Source of the DNA: Zizania palustris
Lineage: Eukaryota; Streptophyta; Magnoliopsida; Poales; Poaceae
Assembly: GCA_019279435.1 (NCBI GenBank)
Contig: JAAALK010000285.1
Location: forward strand, 66,388,865 to 66,452,864
Reading direction: 5' to 3'
Length of the DNA: 64,000 nt
This document shows positions 33,642 to 44,434 of this stretch, one piece after another (position 1 is the stretch's first letter; each line of letters begins with the position of its first letter). Both the position numbers and the translations under genes were made by a program. The notes under the pieces were generated by a model. It ran no database searches and was not told the origin of the DNA. It was given only the letters and a program-made list of their open reading frames with translations.

Positions 33642-34590
33642 CGAAGAAAGTATGCCCAAGAAAATTCAGGGGATTGGAAGTTCCGATAGGTGTATCAGAA
33701 GTTCTGATTATTTTCGGGACACGAGTCAGAGAGCGAAACCGACTTTGGAAGTTCCAATATGGTATCCGAAGTTCTGATGGTTGGATTTGCGACATGAATC
33801 GGAAATTCCAATTTGGAATCGGATTTTCCAATTATTTTCTGGACTCGAGTCAGAGAGCAAAATTTGCTTTGGATGTTATGATATGGTATCGGAAGTTCCG
33901 ATAAGCTGGATGTTCCGATTTAGAATTAGGGAAAATTGTACTGATCGGAAGTTCCAATATGTGTATTGGAAGTTCCAAGGTGGGGGAAAACAGATTGGAT
34001 TTGTTACGGTGTTGTACTAAATGGAGAGACCAAAATACCCCATCGAAAGTTCTGATCCAGGATCGGAAGTTCAGAAGTGGGTAAAATAGATTGGATCTGT
34101 TAAAACACAAATCGGTTATCGAGATTTGGATGACCATGGGATCTTCGCCCTATATAAAGAGAGGAGGAGGTCTTGAATAACAAACTTTTGGATAGTTTAG
34201 ACATAGCCACTAAGAACTCCTCTCCTCCCTTTCTCGATCTCAAAAGTTGAGATCGCGGATCTCCCGTTAACACATGCAGTGCTAGCACGTCGTCGTGGGA
34301 AGTACTTCATCCATGTACGTGTGGATACTGTGGAGGCATTGCTCCAATAGCGACACTCGTGGACTTCATCACGTGAACAACTATGTCGTCTTCACCGATT
34401 GGATTGGCGAGGAACGGCTGGGATGAAGCGAGGACAAGAAAGGACGTGCTTCCTCAATATATTCTTCCGCTGCACCTAGCGTGTCTTGTGCTAGAAGGTA
34501 TTGATCTATGATCTCACATGCGCATGCTTCTTGAGCCTTGGAGCGAATTTTTGAAATTTCTAGATAGTGTAGATTCTCCTTTCCCCAACA
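33642..34590 (+). repeat. 5' LTR of the nested copia
   Basis: It begins CGAAGAAAGTATGCCC (TG changed to CG) and ends TTTCCCCAACA. TATATAAA lies at 34151-34158. At least 12 copies, many imperfect, of TCGGAAGTTCCGAT lie upstream of the TATA box; downstream the sequence is free of them. Confidence 0.85.
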
Positions 34591-35752
34591 GTGGTATTAT
34601 AGCCTATGTGCGTAGTGTCTGATTTGGATCCCTCATGTATCGAGATTCATGGTGGAAAATAGATTAGATCTGTTTTTGTCTGGGACAAATTGGAAGTTCT
34701 AATTTTGATTGGATGTTCCAATATCGAATAATGATTCCATACAAAGAGCAATTGTTGCTACTAGGAATTCCGATATTGATCGAAAGTTCCGGTGGATCGG
34801 AAGTTCCGATGCCAGATCAAAAGTTCCGACCCACCCAAATTTGAAATTCTGAGCATGTTCAGCTGGCATATTCAGATCCAGATTTCAGTCACTTGTAGAT
34901 TCCTCGCCTAACTTTGTTTTGTAGAGAATGTTGCAACTAGCATGGCCTTGGATACATGTGATGTATGAGATGCATGCAATGAATGTAAATTAAATATGGC
35001 CTGTGTGTCATGGTTATTTATAGCACAAGGTTGATGTAAATTTAAATACGGCTTGCATGTCGTTTCCACGGTGCTTCGGCCCACATAACCAGTATAGTAT
35101 ATGTGAGATAGACTACTACACTTCTTGGAGGCTGGGAGCATGCACTCAATGACAGGAGCCATGGAGATGGAGATCGCCATGTGAAGAGTGTCATGCTATG
35201 TCAAAGTTAATATGATTACCTGTGATGCTTTCTTATGTTCATGTTATACTATTCTAGCATGTTTCATGTGCGATAGGGACATTGTCGTGCTAGAATAGTT
35301 TTTCCTCAGAAAATTAAGTATTGATGCTCTTTCAAATAGATGCACCCACGAAGGAACTCGATCATCGATAGTGGGTCTGCCAAAGTAGGGTGTTATCTTT
35401 TATCTTGACCAGTTGGGGTGGAAGTCAAACTTCTACACACATAGTGTTGGTTTGCTTAACGGGGCTATCAAAATGGTTTTGGGCCTTGGATCATAGAGTT
35501 AGCGTAGAGCATAGGATGCTTCTCCAACGGCAAGAGTCACATACAATGTGATTAGCAAAGTGTTGCTTACCTATGTCACCTAGCTTCTAGCAGTGATGCC
35601 AAAGCTCACTAGGAGTTAGAATGAATATGGATCTTGCGCCACTATTAGTCATTAGAGGGAAAGTGACTGTTTTAAAATAGTGGAACATCTTTTATTGGAT
35701 ATAAGATAAACATTGCATAGTGCTAAACCTTGCATTTAATCTTTTGTAGATC
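34591..35752 (+). other. Primer-binding site and leader of the nested copia
   Basis: TGGTATTATAGCC at 34592-34604 is a mutated initiator-tRNA primer site (standard TGGTATCAGAGCC). The following 1.1 kb is non-coding leader; a few TCGGAAGTTCC motifs continue to 34830. No gene is seen. Confidence 0.7.
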
Positions 35753-36770
35753 ATGTCACCTACTATTTCTTCTGTTAAGGGTGTGTTTGGTTTAGCTGTG
35801 GCTGTGGAAAAAAATAGTTGTGGGCTGTGGGCTGTGAAAAAGCTGTTGTGGGATGTCAGCTGTGAGAAAGCTGAAAGTCGTTTGACTGAAACGACTGTGA
35901 AGAAGATGCTTTGAGCTGTGAGTTGTGTAAAAATTCAATTTATGAAATTTTGTATGGTTCTATGAAATTTGAAATGTCAATTTATGAAATTTTGTATGGT
36001 TGTATGAAATTTGAAATGTCAATTTATGAAATTTTGAATGGTTGTATGAAATTTGAAAAGTCAATTTATGAAATTTTGTATGGTTGTATGAAATTTGAAA
36101 TGTCAATTTATGGAATTTTGTATGAAATTTGAAATGTCAATTTATGAAATTTTGTATGGTTGTATGAAATTTGAAATGTCAATTTATGTAATTTTGTATG
36201 GTTGCATGAAATTTGAAATGTCAATTTATGAAATTTTGTATGGTTGCGAAGCCAGAAGCTGCAAACAGCAAGTCTGGAGGAGCTTTCACAGTTTCACTTC
36301 ACGAAAAGCTACTTTTACTAAAACCTGCTGGCTTGGAATAGGCCCTTTGGTTTGGCTTTTGGCTTCTAGAAAGCAAAAGCTGCTCCCAAAAGCCAAACCA
36401 AAGGACCATAAGAGCACTACAGTTTTTAATTTGTGAGATCTATTCTTGAACGTAAGAAATTATCTAGAACAAAATTTATGGATTGGTATTGAAATTTGAG
36501 AATCGTTCTTAAACAAGAGAAAAAGGATTATGTTCTAGAGGAACCTAAACCCGATGAACTAGGAGAGGATGCTCCTGCTATAGAAAAGCGTGCTTATGAG
36601 AAGCATGCTAGTGATTCTGTGGATGTTAGTTGTCTGATGCTTGCCTACATGTCCTCTGAGTTTCAGAAACAATATGAGGAATGTGATGCTTACGATATGA
36701 TCATAGGTCTCAAGGACATGTTTTAGAACCAAGCAAGGGCAGAGAGATACAATGTGTCTAAGTCCTTGTA
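35753..36770 (+). pseudogene. Copia gag fragment interrupted by a MITE
   Basis: The frame starts MSPTISSVK at 35753, is broken by the MITE (35779-36408), and resumes with a stop in place of the usual Trp after DW, then RIVLKQEKKDYVLEEPKPDE and YEECDAYDMIIGLKDMF. It is the N-terminal part of the same gag seen at 40780 (minus) and 40912 (plus). Confidence 0.75.
35779..36408. mobile_element. MITE with internal 42-bp minisatellite
   Basis: The ends GGGTGTGTTTGGTTT and AAACCAAAGGACCA are imperfect inverted repeats flanked by TAA (35776-35778 and 36409-36411), which fits a PIF/Harbinger-type (Tourist-like) element. Comparison with the uninterrupted gag at 40930 shows the empty site. The centre (about 35932-36245) is a tandem array of about 7.5 units of 42 bp with consensus TCAATTTATGAAATTTTGTA and TGGTTGTATGAAATTTGAAA joined. 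The unit length keeps one frame open; I do not regard this as a gene. Confidence 0.75.
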
Positions 36771-36931
36771 CACTTTCGGGGTCAATATGCGCTGCTAGGT
36801 ACTGCTATTGATCAGTAAATCAGAAAAGGTTTCTAGTGAACAACCATTAGTGTATGAACTTATCGGGTCACACACTTAAGGGGATGGATTAAGAAACATG
36901 TGAAGAATTGGTTCTTGTGCAAGTGGGAGAT

Positions 36932-37807
36932 TGAAGAAGTATGTCCAAGAAATTCCGGGGATCGGAAGTTCTGATTATTTTTGGGACCCGAGTCAGGGAG
37001 TGAAACTGACTTTAGAAGTTTCAATATGGAATCAGATGTTTTGATGGTTTTCTAGACTCGAGTCAGAGAGCAAAAGTTGCTTGGGATGTTCTGATTTTGT
37101 ATCAGAAGTTCCAACGAGCCGGAAGTTCTGATTTAGAATTGAGGAAAATTGTACTGATCGGAAGTTTCGATATGTGTATCGGAAGTTCCGAGGTGGGCAA
37201 AAATAGATTCGATCTATTACGGTGTTGAACTGAATTGAGAGACCAAAATACCCTGTCGAAAGTTCTGATCTAGGATTTAAAGTTCCGACGTGGGTAAAAT
37301 AGATTGGATCTATTAAAACGCAAATCGATTGTGTGGGTTTCGAGATGTGTATGACCAGGAACTCTCAGCCCTATATAAAGAGAGGAGGAGGTCTTGAATA
37401 ACAAGCTTTTGAATAGTTTAGACCTAGCCACCAAGAACTCCTCTCCTCCCTTGATCTCAAAAGTTGAGATCGAGGATCTCCTGTTCTCACGTGCAGTGCT
37501 AGCATGCCGTCATGGGAAGTACTCCATCCCTTTACGTGTGGATACCGTGGAGGCGTTGCTCTAATAGTGACGCTCGTGGACTTCATCACGTGAACAACTA
37601 CATCATCTTCACCGATTGGATTGGCGAGGAACGACTGAGACGAAGCGAGGACAGGCAAGGACAAACTTCCTCAACATCTTCTGCCACTGCACCTAGCGCG
37701 TCTTGTGCTAGAATGTACTGATCTATGATCCTGCACGCGCATGCTTCTTGGGCCTTAGGGTGAATTTTTGAAATTTCTAGCTACCATAGCTTCCCCTTTC
37801 CCCAACA
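36932..37807 (+). repeat. 3' LTR of the nested copia
   Basis: It is 876 bp, begins TGAAGAAGTATGTCC after a purine-rich AAGTGGGAGA and ends TTTCCCCAACA. TATATAAA lies at 37372-37379. It is about 70 bp shorter than its partner and visibly diverged, so the insertion is not recent. About ten TCGGAAGTTCCGAT-type motifs lie upstream of the TATA box. Confidence 0.85.
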
Positions 37808-37995
37808 GTTTGAACTCTCTGTCTATGAATAAGAAATAACCAGAACTTCTGATTTGAGCTCTCGTTTTACAAGCCATAAATTATCGGAACTTCCGATACC
37901 ATATCGAAACATCCGATTTGAGCTATCTGTTTCTAATTCAGAAAATAATCGAAACTTCCGATCCTCCAAGAATTTTCTTGGCCACAATTCCTTCA
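37808..37995 (-). repeat. 3' LTR of the minus copia, right part (with TSD copy)
   Basis: It continues the LTR cut at 33641. It ends ...CCACAATTCCTTCA, the inverse of the LTR start TGAAGGAATTGTG, and is followed by a minus-strand purine tract (GAAGAGGGAGA). Confidence 0.8.
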
Positions 37996-38990
37996 ATCTC
38001 CCTCTTCCATAAGAACCAATTATTAGCAATTTTCTTAATCCATCCCCTTAAGTGTGTGACCCGATAGGTTCATACACAAATGACTAGCTCACTGTCAATA
38101 GCGGTATCTAGCAGCATATATTGACCCCCGAAAACATACAAAATCAAATTTTCACAAAACCTTGATATAGGCATGCACCTATCCCTTTACCACATGACAT
38201 CTGTCAAGCTCAAGGTGAGATATGTGCCACCCTTGTTGGTGAGCTCAAAATTTCACTCGAACAAGTATCAAATTCAAATCATGACTAACTCTTTAGTCAT
38301 AGTGGCATGGTCATGCACTTTTCCAATCCGACTACCTCGAGAGGCCCAAAGATGTATCTCCCATCATTAGGAGGGGTAAATTCCATCTTGACCGCTCACA
38401 TCCCACGACATGTTTCACAACACACCCGAAAACAACCTTGTTGACTACCTAGTTATGGAATACCATTAGGAAGCATATAAGTGTGACTCTATGCATTCTA
38501 GAATAAAATAACGATCTCAGGTGTGAGGACTCTAAAGGTACACCATTTGAGATGGAAACAAATGGCACATCACAATCCCAACAGTATCTCAAGTGGGTCT
38601 ATCCAATACCATGTTCTCTAACATGTGTCCACTTCTTTGATTTGACATCCCCATGTCTATGATCCATGAAACATGATCATCAGTCAGCTAGATGTGCTAA
38701 TCTATGTAGCATCACTGTTCCACATGATGATAAGATCAAGGATACCTTTTTGAACAACATCATTAGAAAACAAAGAGTTTCATAGAAAAGTCATCAACTC
38801 ATCAATCAATGTAAACAATGTATATTCAAGGAACAAGATAAAAACTATCCTCATACATAAGCATAGACACTACTAACATCTTCCACATAAACATGACTCA
38901 CTCATGCAAGTATCTAATACCCATGGTGCTTAGGTGCGCCTCATACTTGGGCTGCGGAAGAGGTTTTGTCAATAGATCTGCTATGTTCAA
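37996..38990 (-). other. 3' non-coding region of the minus copia
   Basis: This region matches 45100-45940 in reverse and contains the same landmarks (for example GTGTGACCCGATAGGTTCA). I see no gene in it. Confidence 0.6.
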
Positions 38991-39714
38991 ATCCATGTGC
39001 ACCATGCAAATCTTCACATCACCTCTCTCTATGATCTTGTGCATTAGGTGATATCACCAAAGTATATGTTTGGACTTCTGGTGTGACCTAGGCTCCTTGG
39101 CTTGCATAATGGCACCACTATTATCACAATAAAGGTCCACTAGACTGGACGCACTAGGAACAACACCAGCTTCGAAACAAACTTTTTGATCCAAATGGCT
39201 TCCTTTGCAGCTTCTAAAGCTACAATATACTCAGCTTCTATCATAGAACTGACAATCGTCTCTTGCTTGGAACTCTTCAACTCATTGTGTCTCCATTGAG
39301 GCAGAACATGAAACCATATTGTGATTGAGAATCATCTTTATCGGTCTGAAATCTAGTATCAGTGTAACCACTTACAACGAGCACTTCATCACCACCATAA
39401 ACTAGGAATGTATCCTCAATTCTTCTCAAGTACATGAGGATACTTTTTACAATCGCCTAGTGACTTTCACCAAGGTTTGACTGGTATCTTCTCGTAACAC
39501 TTAGAGCATAGGAGACATCTAGGTGTGTACATAGCATGGCATACATGATGGACCCAATAGCGGAGGCATATAGGATTGTACTCATTTTCTCTAGCTCATC
39601 AGGTGTCGTGGCATAGGAAATGGTTCGGAAATCGCTATTCCACCTTTTGGGTAGTAATCTCCTACTAGACTTTTTTGTAAACACAAGGATCTTCTTCATT
39701 CTTGATAAAGCCAA
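38991..39714 (-). pseudogene. RNase H region of the minus copia
   Basis: Minus-strand frames read YATTPDELEKMSTILYASAI, MYAMLCTHLDVSYALSV, VVSGYTDTRFQTDKDDSQSQ and SSKQETIVSSMIEAEYI, the conserved copia order before and within RNase H. Frames are broken by stops near 39457 and 39300. Confidence 0.75.
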
Positions 39715-40231
39715 ACCCTTTGACTACCTCATCAAAATGAAGATTCCAACTTCGAGAAGCTTGCTTCAGCCCATAAATGGACTTCTGCAACTTACAAACT
39801 TTCCCAGCAATTTTCAAATCATTAGGTTCTTCAAGTTGTGTCATGTACACATCCTCACTTAGGATTCCATTTAGGAAAGCCATCTTGACATCCATTTTCC
39901 ATATCTCATACTCATAAAATGTTGCAATTGCTAGGATGATCCGGATAGACTTAAGCATTGCGACGGTTGAAACCTTGCAGTTGCATTTCCAATGCTCAAG
40001 CTTGTGGCAATGGTGACAAACATCAGAGCTAGCAGAACCCGACTTGGACTTTTCAATCGGTTTAGGGTTCACACTAGAGATCATATCTAAAGTCTTAGCC
40101 TTGCCCTTCCTCTTTATCTTTTTACTCTCCTTCTGAACCATCATCACATGATTAGAAGATTTCTTGATACTCTCCTCAGTAGTTTTAAGCATCCCATGTA
40201 ACTCGACCAATGTTTTCTCTAGTCCATTCAT
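39665..40231 (-). pseudogene. In-frame gag zinc knuckle to reverse transcriptase fusion
   Basis: One open frame of 188 codons begins MNGLEKTLVELHGMLKTT (gag C-terminal domain), contains the zinc knuckle CHHCHKLEHWKCNC at about residues 91-104 and passes directly into reverse transcriptase (LKSIRIILAIATFYEYEIWK, KMAFLNGILSEDVYM, IYGLKQASRSWNLHFDEV). Comparison with the plus-strand relative (41460-43440) shows that protease and integrase, about 1.5 kb, are missing at the joint. It ends before the YVDD motif, where a second deletion follows. Confidence 0.75.
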
Positions 40232-40780
40232 ATTTTAATTCATAATGAATGGCTCAAAGCTCAAGGGGAGCGACTGGAGAATCATGTGTATGGCCAAGTA
40301 TCGTTCTAGTGGAGAACCTAGTCTCTCCAAGGTCTCAATGTAACCAATCATCCTAATCACATGAGTACTCACTGAACTTCCTTCTGCCAACCTGCTCCCA
40401 AACAAGGACTTAGATACATAGTACCTCTCAGCCCGTGCCTAGTTCTGAAATATGCCCTTAAGTCCTACGATTATATCATAAGCATCCCTGTCCTCATATT
40501 ATTTCTAAAACTTGGAGGACATGTAGGCAAGCATCAGACAACTGATATCCATAGAATCACTAGCATGCTTCTCATAAGAACATTTATCTGCTGCAGATGC
40601 ATCTTCCCTTGGTTCATTAGGGTGGGGTTCCTCTAGAACATAATCCTTTTTCTTATGCTTGAGAACAATTCTCAATTTTCTATGCCAATCCATAAAATTT
40701 GTTCCATGCAATTTCTCTCGTTCAAGAATAGATCGCAAATTAAAAACTAAAGTGCTCTTAACAATAGTAGTTGGTTCCAT
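40232..40780 (-). pseudogene. gag N-terminal part of the minus copia
   Basis: ATG 40780 starts MEPTTIVKSTLVFNLRSILE; the frame contains GTNFMDWHRKLRIVLKHKKK and is open to a stop at 40505. Later pieces (LAEGSSVSTHVIRMIGYIET-type sequence at 40410-40310) continue gag with stops, up to the zinc-knuckle frame at 40231. Confidence 0.75.
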
Positions 40781-40867
40781 GATCTAAAAAATTAAATGCA
40801 AGGTTCAGCACTATGCTATGTTTATCTTCTATCCAATAAAGATGTATCACTATGCTATGGTAGAATA

Positions 40868-41728
40868 TAAACATAGCATAGTGTTGAACCTTGCATTTAA
40901 TTTTGTAGATTGTGTCACCAACTACTACTGTTAAGAGTACTTTAGTTTTAATTTGTGATATATTCTTGAACAAGAGAAATTGCGTGGAACGAATTTTATG
41001 GATTGGCATAGAAACTTGAGAATTTTTCTCATGTAGGAGAAAAAGGATTATGTTTTAGAGGAACCCCACCCTGATGATCTAGGGGAAGATGCCTCTACAA
41101 CAGATAAGCATGCTTATGAGAAGCATGCTAGTGATTCTATAGATGCCAGCTATCTAATGATTGCTTACATGGCCTATAAGTTTCAGAAACAATATGAGGA
41201 CATGGATGCTTACGATATGATCGTAGGCCTCAAGGGCATATTTTAGAACCAAGCACATGTTGAGAGGTACTATGTATCTAAGTCCTTATTTGGGAGTAGG
41301 TTGGCAGAAGGGAGCTCAGTGAGTCCTCATGTGATCAAGATGATTGGTTACATTGTGACCTTGGAGAGACTAGGTCCTCCACTAGAACCATACTTGGCCA
41401 TAAACGTGATTCTCCAATCGCTCCCCTTGAGCTTCGAGCCATTCATTATGGATTAAAATATGAATGGACTGGAGAAAACACTGGCCGAGTTACATGGGAT
41501 GCTTAAAACTACTAAGGACAGTATTAATAAATCTCCTAATCATGTGATGATGGTTCAGAAAGAGGGCAAAAAGAGAAAGAGGAAGGGCAAGGCTAAGACT
41601 TCAGATACTACCTCTAGTGTGAAGCCTAAACTGTCTGGAAAGTTCAAGTCAGGTCTTGCTAGCTCTGATGTATCTAGAAGCGTAACTGCAAGGTGTATCT
41701 GGAAGAATAGAAAAACAAGAAGGGATGT
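40868..41728 (+). pseudogene. gag of the plus copia
   Basis: The start codon is lost (GTG at about 40912 where relatives have ATG). Frames read SYEKHASDS-like sequence, then MNGLEKTLAELHGMLKTTKD (41460) and a Lys/Arg-rich stretch (EGKKRKRKGKAKT). The zinc knuckle is scrambled by a frameshift near 41680. Stops at about 41035 and 41245 break it. Confidence 0.7.
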
Positions 41729-43100
41729 GTGACTTCCGCTTCAGGTATTAATGTTATAGAAATTAATCTTGCTAATCGTCTAAATTATTCATGGGTATTT
41801 GATACCGGTTCAATGACTCATACTTGCAAATCATTGCTGGGGTCGAGTAGGAAAAGAAAGTGTGCTAGTGGCGAGCTGGATGTTCGCAACAAAAATGGTG
41901 CAAAAGTTGTAGCGTTTGCCATCGACGTTTATTCACTGTCACTACCTTCATGATTAGTTTTGGAGTTGAATAATTGTTATTTCATTCCCGCCTTAGGCAG
42001 AAACATTATCTCTTCTTCATGTTTGGAAGAAGATGGTTTTGAATTCATAATAAAGAACAAATGATGTTCAATATTTTTGAATGGCATGCTCTATGGTGTT
42101 TGTCTATTGGTGAATGGATTATATATTATGAGTCTTGAAGATGCACATGTTTATAACATTAGTACTAAGAAACAATGACTCAATGATTTGAATCATACCT
42201 ACGTCTCATTTGGGTCATATAAACGAGAAGCGCGTGCAGAAGCTCCATAGTGATGGATTTTTGGAGTCATTTGATTTTGAATCATATGACACATGTGAAT
42301 CTTGCTTACTTGGAAAAATTACAAAGACGCCTTTCACTAGTCAAAGTGAGAGGGCGAGTGAGCTATTGGCCATTGTACATACTGATGTATGTGGAGCAAT
42401 GAGCCATATCGCAAGAGGTGGTTTTCAGTACTTTATCACTTTTACCGATGACTTTAGTAGATATGGTTATGTCTTCTTGATGAGGCATAAGTGGGAGTCC
42501 TTTGAAAAGTTCAAGGAGTTCCAAAATGAAGTACAAAATCATACGAGGAAGACAATTAAATTTCTATGATCTGATCGTTGAGTTGAATATTTGAGCCATC
42601 AGTTTAGTGATCATTTAAAGCAGTGTGGAATTGTTCCACAGCTGTCTCCACCCGACACACCCTAATGGAATGGAGTGTCCGAGCGAAGAAATCATACTTT
42701 GTTGGACATGTTTCGATCTATGATGAGTTATGTTGATCTTCCATTATCCTTTTGGGGACTCGCTCTAGAAACTGTCGCTTTCACGATAAATAGAGTTCCA
42801 TCTAAGTCAGTAGAGAAGACGTCATATGAGATGTGGTCTAGGAGGCATCCCGGTTTGTCTTTTCCAAAGATTTGTGGTTGTGAGGCTTATGTCAAACATT
42901 TGACGTCTGACAAGCTCACTCCTAAATTTGACAAGTGCTTCTTTGTGGGGTATCCTAGGGAGACCAAAGGATACTATTTCTATAATAGAGAAGAGGGCAA
43001 AGTGTTTATTGCTTGAAATGGTTTATTCCTAGAGAAAGAGTTCCTTTCAAAAGGGGTTAGTGGGAGAACGGTGCATCTCGAAGTAGTTAGAGATCCACTA
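41729..43100 (+). pseudogene. Protease and integrase of the plus copia
   Basis: The protease reads WVFDTGSMTHTCKSL, with Thr in the D(S/T)G site. The GAG-pre-integrase zinc region reads MGHINEKRVQKLHSDG and CESCLLGKITKTPF. The integrase core has first Asp in VHTDVCG and a damaged second-Asp region after 42569 (stop, SDR in place of SDN). The Glu region is reduced to MSERRNHTLLDMFRSM at 42675 and is followed by YEMWSRRHPGLSF. Frames are broken near 41953, 42170, 42569 and 42664. Confidence 0.75.
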
Positions 43101-43229
43101 GAAAATGTTCCTGATCCCATTGAACCACAATAGGATATGCAAGATGTTGCAAAACCCGTTGTAGAGACACCAGCCCCACGAAGGTCCGGGAGGGTGAGTC
43201 ATCCGAATCATCATAGCAATTGTTGTATT

Positions 43230-43604
43230 TTATTATTATGAGATACGGAAAACAGATGTCAAGACAGCTTTCCTGAATGGAAACCTAAGTGAGGATGTGT
43301 ACATGACACAACCTAAAGGTCTTGATGATCCGGAGAATGCTGAGAAAGTTTGTAAGTTGCAAAAATCCATTTATGGGCTGAAGCAAGCTTCTCGGAGTTG
43401 GAATCTTCATTTTGATGAGGTGGTCAAAGGATTTGGCTTCATCAAGAACAAAGAAGAGACTCGTATTTACAAGAAGGCTGGTGGGAGCTCACTTGTATTT
43501 CTGATCTTATATGTGAATGACATATTATTGATCAGAAATAACATTCTTTTGTTGAATGTTATCCAGACTTCATTGAAAAATAGTTTTTCGATGAAAGATC
43601 TTGG
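43230..43604 (+). pseudogene. Reverse transcriptase, first part, plus copia
   Basis: The frame reads YEIRKTDVKTAFLNGNLSED, IYGLKQASRSWNLHFDEV and then LYVNDILLI, where the first catalytic Asp of YVDD is replaced by Asn. The N-terminal third of the domain (about 200 codons) is deleted just upstream at about 43230. It is cut at MKDLGE by the solo LTR. Confidence 0.75.
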
Positions 43605-44429
43605 TGAAGGTTATGCCCAAGAAAATTCAATGGATCGGAAGTTCCGATAGTGAGTATCGAAAGTTCTGGTTAATTTTTGGTCTCGATATAGAGAGCAATT
43701 GTTACTTCGGAAGTTCCGATATGGTATCGGAAGTTCCGACGAGCCGGAAGTTCTGATTCGGAATCAGTGAATTTTTGTACTGATCGGAAGTTCCGAGGTG
43801 GGCGAAAACAGATTGGATCTATTACGTGTCGTGCTGAATTTGGAGTCCTGAAAAATACCTTGTCGGAAGTTCTGATCTACGATCAGAAGTTCCAATGTGG
43901 GGTATCAGATTGGATCTGTTACGAATACGAATTAGTTGTAACTAATTTGTGGGTTCCAAGATGTGCACGACCTAGGGGGCTTTCAGCCCTATATAAGGAG
44001 AGGAGGAGGAGGTCTTGGAACAAGGAATAAGCCTAGATTATACCTAGCCACCCTAGAGTCCTCTCCTCCCTTTCTTGATCTCAAACGTTAAGGTCGAGGA
44101 TTTCCCGTCTCTCACGTGCAGTGCTAGCACACTGTCGTGGGAGGATCTCCATCCCTGTATGTGTGGACTCCATGGAGGTGTTGCTCTATAAGCAACGCTC
44201 GTGTCCATCACCATGAGGAAGGCGACTTCTTCATCGATTGGATCGGTGAGGAACGGCCGGGACAAAGCGAGGATAGGCTTGACGCGCTTCATCAACCTCT
44301 TCTTCCATTGCACCTAGCGTGTCAAGTGCTAGAAGGTACCGATCTATGATCTCACATGTGCATGAGCCTAGGGCCATAGGGCGGAAATTTTGAATTTGCC
44401 GGCTAGCGTAGCTCCCCTATTCCCTAACA
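43605..44429 (+). mobile_element. Solo LTR, copia family, TSD CTTGG
   Basis: It is 825 bp, begins TGAAGGTTATGCCCAAG and ends TTCCCTAACA, flanked by CTTGG at 43600-43604 and 44430-44434. No primer-binding site or interior is present, so it is the product of LTR-LTR recombination. TATATAAG lies at 43990-43997. Well-preserved TCGGAAGTTCCGAT motifs occur at about 43635, 43705, 43725 and 43780. Confidence 0.92.
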
Positions 44430-44434
44430 CTTGG

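Larger units (their letters stand above)
33642..37807 (+). mobile_element. Nested Ty1/copia element, plus, TSD GTTTG, pol deleted
   Basis: Two LTRs (33642-34590 and 36932-37807) flank a primer-binding site, a leader, part of gag and a short 3' region. The 5-bp duplication GTTTG (33637-33641 and 37808-37812) is exact. Gag stops near 36770 and jumps directly to the 3' non-coding region found in the full-length relative, so protease, integrase and reverse transcriptase are deleted. It lies in the LTR of a relative, in opposite orientation. Confidence 0.9.
32956..40845 (-). mobile_element. Ty1/copia element, minus, 5' LTR missing, internally deleted
   Basis: Its 3' LTR is split: 32956-33641 and 37813-37995, with a complete plus-strand copia between. 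Interior regions read leftward from gag (40780) to RNase H (about 39000) and a 3' non-coding part (37996-39000). The 5' LTR and primer-binding site are absent; at about 40845 it meets a related element head to head. Protease, integrase and the YVDD part of the reverse transcriptase are deleted. Confidence 0.75.

Noticed and set aside
33650..34090. TCGGAAGTTCCGA read as a heat-shock element
   Set aside because: The heat-shock consensus needs GAA and TTC two bases apart; here one base separates them. The motif may bind something else.
35932..36245. Regularly spaced repeat that could suggest a CRISPR array or a repeat protein gene
   Set aside because: The units are directly adjacent 42-bp tandem copies without unique spacers, inside a plant MITE.
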